From Gp1-AA145 sp963757135 (GTDB lineage Bacteria > Acidobacteriota > Terriglobia > Terriglobales > Acidobacteriaceae): a stretch of DNA of 64,000 bases. Each line of letters begins with the position of its first letter. Position 1 is the first letter of the stretch. A program made the translations under genes and the position numbers. Positions 7,574 to 16,285 of this stretch are shown in pieces. The notes beneath the pieces are model-generated. The model had not been told where the DNA came from and ran no database searches. It saw only the letters and a program-made list of their open reading frames with translations. The stretch spans positions 682,001-746,000 of the forward strand of contig CAVWQE010000004.1 of NCBI GenBank assembly GCA_963757135.1. Direction: 5' to 3'.

Positions 7574-8680
7574 TTACGCCAGCGACGCCATATCGATCAC
7601 GAACCGGTACTTCACATCGCTCTTTGCCAGACGCTCATAGGCCTTATTGATGTCCTGAATCTTGATCATCTCGACATCTGAGGTGATGCCGTGATCGGCG
7701 CAGAAATCCAGCATTTCCTGGGTTTCGCGAATGCCTCCGATGGCAGAGCCTGCCAGGCGGTGACGTCCCATGATGAGGTTGAACGCGGCCACAGGGGCAG
7801 GCTTTTCCGGCGCGCCCACCAGCGTCATGGTCCCATCTTTCTTAAGCAACTGGAGATAGGCGTTAAGGTCATGATCGGCTGAGACGGTGTCGAGGATGAA
7901 GTCGAAACTGCCAGCATGCTTCTGCATCTCCTCCGGATTGGTGGAAATGACGACTTCGTCAACGCCCAGCCGCTTGGCGTCGGCGACTTTCTTTGGCGAT
8001 GTGCTGAACAGAACCACATGCGCGCCGAAGGCCTTAGCGAATTTCACACCCATGTGCCCGAGGCCGCCCAGGCCAACGATTCCGACCTTCTGTCCTTTGC
8101 CGACGTTCCAGTGCCGCAGCGGAGAATACGTGGTAATGCCGGCGCAGAGCAGCGGCGCCGCGCCAGCAAGATCCAGCTTGTCGGAGATGCGCAGCACGAA
8201 TGCTTCGCGGACGACAATGCTGTCTGAATATCCGCCATAAGTGACGCCACCGAGAATCTTGTCCTCGGCGTTATAAGTGAGGGTTGGAAAATTGACGCAG
8301 AATTGCTCGTCGCCGGCACGGCAGTTCTCGCACACGCCGCAGGAGCTGACCATGCAGCCCACGCCAACGATGTCACCTTCTTTGAACTTTTTTACTACTT
8401 TACCGGTTTTCGTCACGCGGCCAATAATTTCGTGTCCCGGGACAATGGGATAGATCGTCGGCAAACTGCTCTGCCATTCGTTGCGAACCTGATGCAAGTC
8501 GGAATGGCAGACGCCGCAATATTGAATTTGGATCTGCACGTCGTCAGGTCGCAGGTCGCGGCGCGGGACCGAGAACGGCGCCAGTCCGGAGGTGGCGCTC
8601 TGGGCTGCAAAGGCCTTGCCCTTGTAGGCGGGTGTTTCCGTAGTTCGAGTTTCGGCTAGAGGCGTTTCTAATGCACTCAT
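7574..8680 (-). CDS. NAD(P)-dependent zinc alcohol dehydrogenase (YahK/CAD type)
   Basis: 368 residues from the ATG at 8680, chosen because AGGAGA lies six bases upstream; the frame opens 14 codons earlier without such a site. The catalytic zinc ligands are in CGVCHSDLHQ and PGHEIIG. The structural zinc site is CGVCENCRAGDEQFC. The nucleotide fold shows GLGGLGHMGVKFAKAFG. The pattern matches the cinnamyl-alcohol/aldehyde reductase branch of medium-chain dehydrogenases, which reduce aldehydes with NADPH. The gene stands alone, with a terminator shared at its 3' end. The true substrate cannot be told. Confidence 0.93.
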   Translation of the reverse strand: MSALETPLAETRTTETPAYKGKAFAAQSATSGLAPFSVPRRDLRPDDVQIQIQYCGVCHSDLHQVRNEWQSSLPTIYPIVPGHEIIGRVTKTGKVVKKFKEGDIVGVGCMVSSCGVCENCRAGDEQFCVNFPTLTYNAEDKILGGVTYGGYSDSIVVREAFVLRISDKLDLAGAAPLLCAGITTYSPLRHWNVGKGQKVGIVGLGGLGHMGVKFAKAFGAHVVLFSTSPKKVADAKRLGVDEVVISTNPEEMQKHAGSFDFILDTVSADHDLNAYLQLLKKDGTMTLVGAPEKPAPVAAFNLIMGRHRLAGSAIGGIRETQEMLDFCADHGITSDVEMIKIQDINKAYERLAKSDVKYRFVIDMASLA

Positions 8681-8953
8681 CGTGTCTCTCCTGAAATTGC
8701 GTTTCGTGCGTAAAATTTGCACGTGTTAAGAGTTAGGGATTCAGCGCTGAGGAAAGGCGACGTGCTGCGCCTTAGAAATTAGCTTTCCTTACATCGGATG
8801 TTCGACCGTCGCCGAAAGTCGCAGCAAATCCCCTAAAATCGTGAGCAGCTCGACAAGGAAGCGGACCGGAATCCACCCCGATCAACGTTATCAATAGTCA
8901 TTTAAATCCTTTTCGGATTACCATGCGGAACGCGACGCATCAGGAAGCGAGCG
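8681..8953. other. intergenic region between divergent genes
   Basis: Between the alcohol dehydrogenase and SDR genes, which are transcribed away from each other. It is AT-richer than the genes around it and should hold both promoters. Only the -10 box at 8954-8959 is clear. No coding sequence or structured element is recognised. Confidence 0.5.
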
Positions 8954-8959
8954 TATAAT
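8954..8959 (+). promoter_or_regulatory. probable -10 box of the SDR gene
   Basis: A perfect TATAAT 41 bp before the SDR start codon. No good -35 hexamer lies 16-18 bp upstream, so this is either a weak sigma-70 promoter or an activator-dependent one. Confidence 0.4.
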
Positions 8960-9000
8960 CCTCGGACACTCCCAACGGTTTGTGATGGAGGAAGACGGGC

Positions 9001-9849
9001 ATGCGATCAGTTCTGATCACGGGTACGAGCAAAGGGATAGGGTTCGAGACTGCACTTGCGTTCGCCCGTGCCGGATATCGCGTGCATGCGACGATGCGCA
9101 ACCCATCACGGTCGCCCGCACTGGCCGAAGTGGCCGGTAAAGAGAAGCTGGCCATCACCGTAAGCGCCATGGACGTGGACCACGACGATTCGGTGCGCCA
9201 CAGCATCGCGACGATTCAGTCTGAGCACGGTCCAATCGATGTCCTGATAAACAACGCCGGGGTCGAGCGTGCAGGTTCCATTGAAGAACAGTCAATCGAT
9301 GATTTCCGGGCTACGATGGAAACGAACTATTTTGGTGCTTTGCGATGCATCAAGTCCGTAGTTGCACAGATGCGGCAGCGCCGCGCCGGAACCATCATCA
9401 ACATCAGTTCCGTGGCCGGTTCGTTCTCCCAGCCGCCCATGTCCGCCTACTGTGCGTCGAAGTGGGCCTTGGAAGCACTGAGTGAATCGTTGGCCTGCGA
9501 GATGAAGAGCTTTGGTGTTCGAGTTGTACTGGTTAAGCCGGGCATTATCGACACAGCCATGGCGCGAAGAATCAGCACGACCAGGAGTTCAGAATACCCT
9601 CACGCGGCGCGGATCGCCTCGTTGTTCACGACAACGTTGCAGAATGCGCCGGTATCGCCGGCTGTGGTAGCACAAAAGGTCCTCGAGATCGCGCAGAGCA
9701 ACAGTTGGCAACTGCGCTATCCCGTCGGACCTGATGCCGTTCCACTGATCGCGTGGCGGGCCGGAATGACGGACGAACAATGGGTCGACCTTCATTCGGC
9801 AAACGAAGAGACCTTTCAGAAGCTGATGGCGGAGAAAGCAAGACACTGA
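9001..9849 (+). CDS. short-chain dehydrogenase/reductase (SDR)
   Basis: 282 residues. The Rossmann motif is TGTSKGIG (7-14), the structural motif NNAG (84-87), and the catalytic set S137, Y150 and K154 (INISSVAG, YCASK). The length and the 'LVKPGIIDTAM' segment fit the classical SDRs related to 17-beta-hydroxysteroid or retinol dehydrogenases, using NADP(H). The substrate is not predictable. The start has GGAGGA upstream, and a TATAAT lies 41 bp before it. It is a single-gene unit. Confidence 0.93.
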   Translation: MRSVLITGTSKGIGFETALAFARAGYRVHATMRNPSRSPALAEVAGKEKLAITVSAMDVDHDDSVRHSIATIQSEHGPIDVLINNAGVERAGSIEEQSIDDFRATMETNYFGALRCIKSVVAQMRQRRAGTIINISSVAGSFSQPPMSAYCASKWALEALSESLACEMKSFGVRVVLVKPGIIDTAMARRISTTRSSEYPHAARIASLFTTTLQNAPVSPAVVAQKVLEIAQSNSWQLRYPVGPDAVPLIAWRAGMTDEQWVDLHSANEETFQKLMAEKARH

Positions 9850-9909
9850 CCCATGTTTGACTGGGCGATGACTGAGCAGGCCGCACCAACTTCAACCTAG
9901 CCGGGAAAT

Positions 9910-10413
9910 CTATCCGGTCTTGTAACTGAATAGTTTCTTACATTCGTCGCTCAGAAAGCCGCCAATCACGGGTATGGAGTGATTGCCCTTCTCGAAGACG
10001 AGTTGGCAGGGAATGAGGCACGCTCGCCACTTGTATTGTTCCGTCCCGCGCTTTCGACCATAAGCTGCAATGTCTTCCTGTGAAACTCCGTACACGACTG
10101 CACCGATTCTCGCCCACACGCAGGCACCTGCACACATCGCGCAGGGTTCGTGCGTAGTGTAGAGCACGAACTCGGTCAGGTAGCGGCCATACCCGCTGGA
10201 TACATATTTAAGCGTTTCGAGCTCCACATGCTTGATGCTTGACCCTGAAGTTTTCACCCGGTTGCCTGCGCTGGCGATGACCACTTCGCGCCCGTCCGTC
10301 ACCCGCGTTATCACAGCGCCAATGGCATAATCCCCTCGGTCGCGGGCACGCTTGGCTTCTGCGATTGCCAACTGCATGAACTTCTTTTTCGGTCTGTAGG
10401 AAGCTGCGATCAT
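9910..10413 (-). CDS. cytidine/deoxycytidylate-family nucleoside deaminase
   Basis: 167 residues. The zinc site is H62-V-E64 and P90-C91-x2-C94 (KHVELE, HEPCAMCAGACVW). This is the signature of zinc deaminases of the guanine deaminase/TadA branch. The usual H-A-E is here H-V-E. The length and the C-terminal 'SDECKKLF' are closer to guanine deaminase-like proteins than to TadA, so a free purine or nucleoside substrate is more likely than tRNA. No pathway partner is adjacent, and the gene is read toward the SDR gene. Confidence 0.85.
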   Translation of the reverse strand: MIAASYRPKKKFMQLAIAEAKRARDRGDYAIGAVITRVTDGREVVIASAGNRVKTSGSSIKHVELETLKYVSSGYGRYLTEFVLYTTHEPCAMCAGACVWARIGAVVYGVSQEDIAAYGRKRGTEQYKWRACLIPCQLVFEKGNHSIPVIGGFLSDECKKLFSYKTG

Positions 10414-10596
10414 GCGGGGATCATATCGCGGTGCGAGGGTTGTTGAAACAGCGCAATTTCAGCAGATTTGGGTATTGGTGAAAAATCGCCGACATTGTTA
10501 TGGAATCAATAGCACTGATTGACCCGTGAAGGGTTTTGAAACATAACTGATTACGCCAACTAACAGATGGTTATTCGTTTCAAATCTTGACCAGGT

Positions 10597-10628
10597 CAAA
10601 AAACGCTCGTCTCGAGGAAATGAGCGTT
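10597..10628 (-). terminator. intrinsic terminator of the hybrid kinase gene
   Basis: On the minus strand AACGCTC and GAGCGTT form a 7-bp stem around a 13-nt loop, followed by a run of six T. It lies about 90 bp after the kinase stop. The rest of the 10414-10717 gap shows no gene. Confidence 0.65.
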
Positions 10629-10717
10629 GTGCGCCGAGGGCGCGCCTCGACAGGCGTGGTAGACGAGCAAAAAGCGCATGCTACTTGGATTTCGTTGCGC
10701 CGCGTTGCAAGAGTCTT

Positions 10718-13042
10718 TCACGAATTGCCGCGATCTAGCACTGCTCGAACGGCGGCAAGCAATGTGGTCGAGGCAAATGGCTTTTCGAGAACGATCACTT
10801 CTGACTTCAATAGACCGTGACGCGCAAGGTCGTCGCCCGCGTACCCCGTCATGTAGAGTCGCTTGATTTCGGGTCGTGATCGCCGTACTTGGTCGTAGAG
10901 CTCGACTCCACTCATATGTGGCATGATGATGTCAGTCAGAAGCAGGTCGAAGCTCGCAAAAGGGGTTTGGGCCAATTCAAGTGCTGTGGTTGCGCTATTC
11001 GGTTTCAGAACCTTGTAGCCAGCGGCCTCCAGGAGGGCAGCTACGAGTTCGCGCATGCCAGCGTCATCCTCGACAAGCATGATGGTCTCGGTCCCACCCA
11101 CGGATGCCGTTTGAGATTCAGGCATCGTCGCCATTTCACCCAGATTAGTTCTTGGAAAGTAAATCTTGAAGGTTGTGCCCATACCGGGTTCGCTATAGAC
11201 CCAGATGTTGCCGTTGTTTTGTTTCACGATTCCATAGACAGTCGCAAGACCGAGCCCCGTGCCCCGGCTGGGATCTTTAGTCGTAAAAAAAGGTTCGAAG
11301 ATCTTCGGCAATACATCCTTCTCGATGCCGTAACCGGTGTCCGAAAACGTTAGCATCACGGAAGGACCGGACACCGCGGACGAGTAGTGCATTCGATATT
11401 CTTTGTCGAGGTTGACGTTTCTCGTTTCGATCTTAATCTCACCACCTGTGGGCATGGCGTCCCGCGCGTTTACCGCTAGATTCATCAGAACCTGTTCAAT
11501 TTGCCCAGGATCCGCCACAACTAAGCCCAGCCCCTCGCCGGCTTTCAAGGAAACTGCAATGTCTTCACCTACCAAGTGCTCGAGCATCTGAGCCAGGCCA
11601 CTTATGATCTTATTCAGATCCAGGACCGTGGGCTGGATGACCTGTTGTCGGCTGAACGTGAGAAGCTGTTTTGTTAAACGAGCCGAGCGTGCTGTCGCAT
11701 CTCTGATCTGATCGAGGTTGCTTACAATAGGATGGTTTTTGTCGACCTTCTCCCTTGCAAGCTCGCTGTATCCGAAGATGACGCCAAGAATGTTATTGAA
11801 ATCATGAGCTATGCCGCCGGCGAGGCGGCCAACAGCTTCCAGTTTTTGTGCGTGCTCCAATCGAGCTTGCAGGCGCTTTCGATCCGTAATGTCTTCCTGT
11901 GTGCCCTCATGGTAAAGGACTCTGCCCTCCGCATCTGAGACGATGCGAGCGTTCACGATTGTCGAGAGTCGGGTGCCGTCGCGCCGCAACACTTCCAGGG
12001 GAAAAGCGCTTATTACCTTTTTTTCTTCGAGCAGGCGCCTAAATTCATCACTCAGGCCTGGATCTGGATTCTCCTGATGTCCGACACCACTCATCGCCTC
12101 AATCATCTCGCGAGGAGAGCTGTACCCATACATCAACGCCATGGCGTGATTCACCTTGAGATAGCGGCCGTCAGGCGTACTCTGGAACATGCCAACGACA
12201 GCGTTTTCAAATATTTCTCGATAGTTTTTTTCCGCTTCGACCAGCGCGGCCTCAGTGCGTTTGCGGTCCGTGGCGTCACGAAAGACTATGACTGAGCCGA
12301 TGACGTCGCCGTAGTGTGATTGAATCGGTGCAATTGAGTCGGAGAGCGGGCGCCCAGCGCCAGACTTCGACATTACGATAGCGTCTTCCGAAAGAGTCAA
12401 TACGCGGCCCTCACGCATCGCCATAGATGCAAGTATCCCCACATCTTGGTCTGGCGTGGGAGTGGTAATTCTCAAAACTTCCGCCACTGGTTTGCCGAAT
12501 GCTTCTTTCCTCGACCATCCGGTCAGAAATTCGGCCAAAGGATTCATGACTCGGATGCAGTTTCTTCGGTCGGTGGTTATTACACCGTCACCGACGCTGA
12601 GGAGTGTGTATCTGGCAAGATCCCGATGATACTGAAGCGCACCAACCAGGCAGGCAATCAGCAGTCCTGTCAGAATAAAAGCGACCAGCGCAAACACATG
12701 GCCGCTATCGCTTATGGCTAGGCCCGCTGGGGGGAGGTGATAAAAAGCCGCTCCGAAAGCCAAAATGACGGTGGCGAGCAGTCCCCCGGGTATGCCACCA
12801 GTCCACGCGCCGACTACAGACGCGGGGAATAGAAAAGGGAAGACACCGGCGCCTGTCTCTTCTCCTCCAAGTTGCACTGACAACCAGAGACTCACGCCGC
12901 TGATACCCGATGCCAAACTCAAGCGAAAGGCCTGTGAAAGGACAGTACGTTGCCACGTTCGAACGGGTGCGCTGGGCGACTGGAGGGTAGTGTCCGCCCT
13001 GGAACCACGAAACCATTCTCTGAAACCTTTGTGCGTTCGCAT
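10718..13042 (-). CDS. membrane hybrid sensor histidine kinase (DUF4118-like, PAS-PAS-HisKA-HATPase-receiver)
   Basis: 774 residues. Residues about 38-135 are four hydrophobic helices like the KdpD-type DUF4118 sensor region. PAS domains follow at about 145-260 and 275-390. The phosphoaccepting histidine is H413 (GGIAHDFNNILG). The ATPase domain has the N box NLAVNARDAM (521-530), G1 DTGYGI (568-573) and G2 GTGLGL (594-599). A C-terminal receiver has acidic residues E658-D659-D660 and phosphoacceptor D704 (LLLTDIIMP). The HisKA type resembles kinases that pass phosphate to their own receiver. There is no adjacent regulator gene. The gene is monocistronic with its own terminator. Confidence 0.93.
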   Translation of the reverse strand: MRTHKGFREWFRGSRADTTLQSPSAPVRTWQRTVLSQAFRLSLASGISGVSLWLSVQLGGEETGAGVFPFLFPASVVGAWTGGIPGGLLATVILAFGAAFYHLPPAGLAISDSGHVFALVAFILTGLLIACLVGALQYHRDLARYTLLSVGDGVITTDRRNCIRVMNPLAEFLTGWSRKEAFGKPVAEVLRITTPTPDQDVGILASMAMREGRVLTLSEDAIVMSKSGAGRPLSDSIAPIQSHYGDVIGSVIVFRDATDRKRTEAALVEAEKNYREIFENAVVGMFQSTPDGRYLKVNHAMALMYGYSSPREMIEAMSGVGHQENPDPGLSDEFRRLLEEKKVISAFPLEVLRRDGTRLSTIVNARIVSDAEGRVLYHEGTQEDITDRKRLQARLEHAQKLEAVGRLAGGIAHDFNNILGVIFGYSELAREKVDKNHPIVSNLDQIRDATARSARLTKQLLTFSRQQVIQPTVLDLNKIISGLAQMLEHLVGEDIAVSLKAGEGLGLVVADPGQIEQVLMNLAVNARDAMPTGGEIKIETRNVNLDKEYRMHYSSAVSGPSVMLTFSDTGYGIEKDVLPKIFEPFFTTKDPSRGTGLGLATVYGIVKQNNGNIWVYSEPGMGTTFKIYFPRTNLGEMATMPESQTASVGGTETIMLVEDDAGMRELVAALLEAAGYKVLKPNSATTALELAQTPFASFDLLLTDIIMPHMSGVELYDQVRRSRPEIKRLYMTGYAGDDLARHGLLKSEVIVLEKPFASTTLLAAVRAVLDRGNS

Positions 13043-13440
13043 CTTAAAAGAGAGACTTCACTTCGCAACGTTCGATATTGCGCGAATCTCGCCGAACTGT
13101 GACCGCTAAAAAATTGTAACTCTTTCAGTAGACGGGCGACGGTCTTAATGCCTTTCGAATGGGTTCCGAGACGCGTGTCTCAGGATTGCACGCCGCGTCA
13201 GACCTTCCAAAGATTGCTGATGCGCAATGTGTCAAAAATCGACGGTAAGGACCGACGAAGGAGGCCCGGCGAAGGCAAAAAGTTGAGACTGCTTAATGAG
13301 GGCCCTCGCTCGATTGCCTGCAAGTTTTAGCAGGTTGCCATGCTACTACATTCGAGTAACCTTCAAACGCGACCGGACCTTGGCATCGCCGAATCGACAG
13401 GTAGAGCGCCGTGCTCAAATGCCGGTTGAAAGGAGCACAC
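13043..13440. other. intergenic region between divergent genes, no gene recognised
   Basis: About 400 bp with no convincing coding frame. It contains a small hairpin (GAGAC-GCGT-GTCTC at 13168-13181) and must hold the promoters of the hybrid kinase and the small membrane protein. I cannot assign anything more specific. Confidence 0.5.
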
Positions 13441-13899
13441 ATGACTCACAATACGGAGCCAAGGCCGAGCCGGCGTACTTGGTCTCCACCGGGCATCAGC
13501 GCTGTCATATTCGGCTCGGTTGTTGTCATTGTCTTATTTCTCACCGATCAACTCTCGATACGCTACGGCCTGACGGAACGACAGCGAATACTCGATGATT
13601 TTTGTGGCGGCATGATCGCGGGATTACTAATCTACCGCTACGAGCGTGGCCGCTCGAAATACTTGAACGAGAGATTGAGGACCATTGAGTTAATGAATCA
13701 TCACGTCCGCAATGCTCTCAACATCATCGTCGCTTCCGTCTATGTTCACGGGCAGGATCAACAGTTGGGTGAGATTCGAACCTCAGTCACTCGAATCGAG
13801 TGGGCCTTACGAGAAATCCTGACCGGTCGAGTAACAGATGATTATGACGAACCTGGTGCTCCGAAGAAGAGCCGATCCAGCGACCACTCAGCCGCATAG
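13441..13899 (+). CDS. small membrane protein with a kinase-like DHp helix
   Basis: 152 residues from the ATG at 13441, which has AAAGGAG seven bases upstream. Two hydrophobic segments lie near 20-40 and 55-70 (ISAVIFGSVVVIVLFL, GGMIAGLLIY). They are followed by LRTIELMNHHVRNALNIIV and a helical region to the end. The 'NHHVRNAL' string resembles the phosphoaccepting helix of histidine kinases ('H-x-x-R-N'), but no ATPase domain follows. It could be a truncated kinase, a phosphotransfer protein or just a coiled helix. It is transcribed away from the hybrid kinase; a link is possible but unproven. Confidence 0.65.
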   Translation: MTHNTEPRPSRRTWSPPGISAVIFGSVVVIVLFLTDQLSIRYGLTERQRILDDFCGGMIAGLLIYRYERGRSKYLNERLRTIELMNHHVRNALNIIVASVYVHGQDQQLGEIRTSVTRIEWALREILTGRVTDDYDEPGAPKKSRSSDHSAA

Positions 13900-14083
13900 T
13901 TCCCGCCTCCTTAACCGGCTATGCGCGCGGAACTGCTTCCTGAAGTGATGGGCACGATTGCTTGTATTACTTACGGAAAAGGTGGCCGCCGTTTTCCCGT
14001 CACGCGACTGCCACACTGACCGCGGATTTCTTCCCAGTTGCTCTTTCCACCGCGTTATCACCCATTCGCACATTTGGCTAGCC

Positions 14084-14863
14084 TTACTTCTGCGAAGAAC
14101 TCCCGGGCAAGGCAAATCCGTACGCCCGAAACAGTTCGCCAATGGCCGGCGTCTTTACAAAATTCAGGAAAGCTTTCGCAGAGTCCTTCTGCGAGGATGA
14201 CTTAAGAATCACACATGCTTGCTCGATCGCTGGGTAATCACTCGCGGGAATTTCGACGTAACGGCCTTTGTCCTTCATATTCGGAGACAAGGCCAAAGAA
14301 AGAGCCACGATCCCGACATCAGCCGAGCCGGATATTACGAACGTTGCCGTTTGCGAGATGTTCTCGCCCATTACGAATTTGTCTGAAACTTTGTCATAGA
14401 CGTTTTCTGTCTTCATGGCCGCAACTGCAGCTTCTCCGTAGGGGGCGTGTAAGGGATTGGCTATGGCGATCTTGTTGATCGCAGGATTCAAAAGCGAGGC
14501 AAGGCCTGAACTGATGTCGAGCTTGGAATCATTTCGCACCCACAGCACGATCTTCCCCACGGCATAGGGATAGAACGTGCCCGGCTCGGTCAACCCGGCC
14601 GCGTCCAGTTTCTTCGGATAATCAAGGTTGGCGGAGAAGAACATGTCAAAAGGCGCGCCGTTCTGGATTTGCTGGAAGAAGTTGCCCGAAGAGCCGTAGA
14701 TCACCTTCACCGTCTTTCCCGTCTCCTTCTGGAATCGACCGGTGATGTCCTCCATCGCAAATTGCAGATCGGCGGCCGCGGCGACAGTGACCTCCTGCGC
14801 GCAAACGGTCAGGCTGAAACCGAGCAGAAGAACAATAGTCGCAATGACCTTTCTTGTTTGCAT
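14084..14863 (-). CDS. modA: molybdate ABC transporter periplasmic binding protein
   Basis: 259 residues. The signal peptide is about 1-22 (IATIVLLLGFSLTVCAQ). The mature part begins VTVAAAADLQFAMEDI, and motifs GSSGNFFQQIQNGAPFDMFF and ANPLHAPYGEAA are typical of ModA, which binds molybdate or tungstate oxyanions. The serine and the backbone of 'GSSG' are part of the oxyanion pocket in the family. No modB or modC permease or ATPase gene is next to it, which is unusual because the three normally form an operon. The start is supported by GAGGGA upstream. It could serve a permease encoded elsewhere. Confidence 0.92.
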   Translation of the reverse strand: MQTRKVIATIVLLLGFSLTVCAQEVTVAAAADLQFAMEDITGRFQKETGKTVKVIYGSSGNFFQQIQNGAPFDMFFSANLDYPKKLDAAGLTEPGTFYPYAVGKIVLWVRNDSKLDISSGLASLLNPAINKIAIANPLHAPYGEAAVAAMKTENVYDKVSDKFVMGENISQTATFVISGSADVGIVALSLALSPNMKDKGRYVEIPASDYPAIEQACVILKSSSQKDSAKAFLNFVKTPAIGELFRAYGFALPGSSSQK

Positions 14864-14898
14864 GATGGTCCCTCAATTCAACTTGATATCACATCGTC

Positions 14899-15486
14899 AT
14901 GAGTCAGAGAAATTCCGGATGGATCAGGCGAGGTCAGGAACCGTGCATGGGACGAATGCACATTCAAACCGACAGTCTCCGGGAACAATTTCTCCGGGGC
15001 GCTCGTACTGGCAGGCATGAACAATCGCAGCAGACTTCTCTTGCCCTCTTGATCCTCGCCCCGGCCGTGATTCTTTCAGCCGGGACCAAGCCCAACTTCA
15101 CCGGCATTTGGAAATTAGACGTTGCCAAGTCCGATCTCGGCAGCGCGCCCATTCAGGCGCTGGTCGTCGAGGTCGAACACCGCGAGCCCGTCTTCAAATA
15201 CGTCGCCAAGGGGGTTGCGGGCGGACAGCAATTTGAAGAGCAGGAATCGCTTACGACCGATGGCAAGCCCGGTCAGGATTCACGTGGAGCAACGGTCGTA
15301 ACCACGTGGGATGGCGATGCACTGGTGACGCAAGCGAGTGGCGGGGACGGTAGTCCGCTTTACGAATCACGGATCAGCATTTCGGCGGACGGCAAAACTA
15401 TTACGCGGGTCTTCGTCACAAAACGCGCGGACGATCCCCAGACCCGCCGCGAGCTTTATGAAAAACAGGCTAAGGGCGACATCTAG
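14899..15486 (+). CDS. acidobacterial exported hypothetical protein, N-terminus uncertain
   Basis: The body reads TKPNFTGIWKLDVAKSDLG and then a series of beta-strands ending KRADDPQTRRELYEKQ. This resembles a group of exported acidobacterial proteins with an 'FTGxWKLNxAKSDFG' start. A hydrophobic stretch, SLALLILAPAVILSAG, lies just before it but is internal in the long frame. A separate ATG at 15017 gives MNNRSRLL in the next frame and then hits TGA. One extra base near 15040 would fuse that start to the hydrophobic stretch and restore a normal signal peptide. The gene may therefore be frameshifted, or start at a non-ATG codon. The function is unknown. Confidence 0.6.
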   Translation: MSQRNSGWIRRGQEPCMGRMHIQTDSLREQFLRGARTGRHEQSQQTSLALLILAPAVILSAGTKPNFTGIWKLDVAKSDLGSAPIQALVVEVEHREPVFKYVAKGVAGGQQFEEQESLTTDGKPGQDSRGATVVTTWDGDALVTQASGGDGSPLYESRISISADGKTITRVFVTKRADDPQTRRELYEKQAKGDI

Positions 15487-15649
15487 TTGGCTGGCATTGC
15501 CTGCGGTTGGCCGTGGATGATTCGCCGAGATAACGACTTTTTCCGGAGTTCAGGTTATTTCCGCTTTTTCCTTGTCTTTCCACAAACAAGTCCCCGCGTC
15601 CACAGTTTTCGCACAGCTCGTGCTGGATTTTCTGTTGCTCAAAGATTCA

Positions 15650-16020
15650 CGATGCGAGACATTGCAATCACTGCAGGCGTGGACATCACGCTGCCAGTGA
15701 TCGCGCAAGGCTGGTTCTGCGGCAGTTCGCGAGGGCGAGCTGTCGAGCGGTTCCCAAAGCGTGCAAGCGTTGCGGGCAACCCGGGCGTTGCGGCCTCCTC
15801 AGAAACGGTCTCGCATGGCGGGACTGCTAAGCCGGCAAGGCGCGACCCGGATGCAACTGCACCTTTGGTGCAGATGCGCCACCGCAGTTCGTGGCCCATC
15901 AGGTAACGGGCGTTGGTGACAACGCAAGTCCAGGCGGGCGGCAGAACGCGGGTGATGGCAGAAGTGAATTTCACGTCAGCAAATGCGGTCTGGGTGGCTG
16001 GCCCAGACCGCATATTTTTT
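15650..16020 (+). ncRNA. candidate structured non-coding RNA
   Basis: There is no protein-like frame here, yet the stretch has a series of strong hairpins and ends in a near-perfect intrinsic terminator. Clear elements are CTGCACC-TTT-GGTGCAG (15857-15873), extended by GCA/TGC across an A-A mismatch, and GCGTTG-GTGA-CAACGC (15910-15925), a 6-bp stem closed by a GNRA-type tetraloop. The terminator is at 15983-16020. The upstream gene ends about 500 bp before it, too far for an ordinary 3' end. Conserved blocks of RNase P RNA, tmRNA and SRP RNA are not seen; a 6S-like RNA is not excluded. The 5' end is a guess. Confidence 0.4.
15983..16020 (+). terminator. very strong intrinsic terminator
   Basis: A perfect 12-bp stem (ATGCGGTCTGGG / CCCAGACCGCAT) with a 7-nt loop, followed by ATTTTTT. 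It terminates plus-strand transcription before dnaB. Confidence 0.88.
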
Positions 16021-16098
16021 ACCTCACCTCGACGGCACTTTTCCGAAAATTCCCTTGCACCTCTGGTTATTTTAGAAGATTCAGCAGGTCCTCTCCCG

Positions 16099-16128
16099 TT
16101 GAATCTTCGCCTAAATTTCGCCTACACT
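16099..16128 (+). promoter_or_regulatory. possible sigma-70 promoter for dnaB
   Basis: TTGAAT (16099-16104), an 18-bp spacer and TACACT (16123-16128). It lies after the strong terminator and about 150 bp before the dnaB start. Both boxes are two mismatches or fewer from consensus. Nothing else in the gap favours another site. Confidence 0.3.
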
Positions 16129-16285
16129 AGAGCAGACTTTTCCCAGGAAATGATCAACGCAATCTTTTCGCCGACAAAATTAATTTATGGAGTGTTTCCA
16201 ACAACAGTGCACAGACCTCATCCGAGTACTATCACATTCGCGTTCGACGAAAATACTCTCCGAACGAATCAGCAAAATAATTTAA

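Noticed and set aside
15017..15052. UGA codon in the MNNRSRLL frame as a selenocysteine site
   Set aside because: The frame after the TGA is not protein-like. The neighbouring frame contains the hydrophobic stretch, so a frameshift fits better.
15639..16013. A 124-residue minus-strand frame across the hairpin-rich stretch before dnaB
   Set aside because: The residues have no domain-like pattern, the frame runs through the terminator stem, and the hairpins explain the open frame better. It is treated as a candidate RNA on the other strand.
15650..16020. RNase P RNA, tmRNA or SRP RNA
   Set aside because: The near-universal GAGGAAAGTCC block, the tmRNA tag with GCTGC-TAA and ends, and the GGTCAGGTCCGGAAGG block are all missing.
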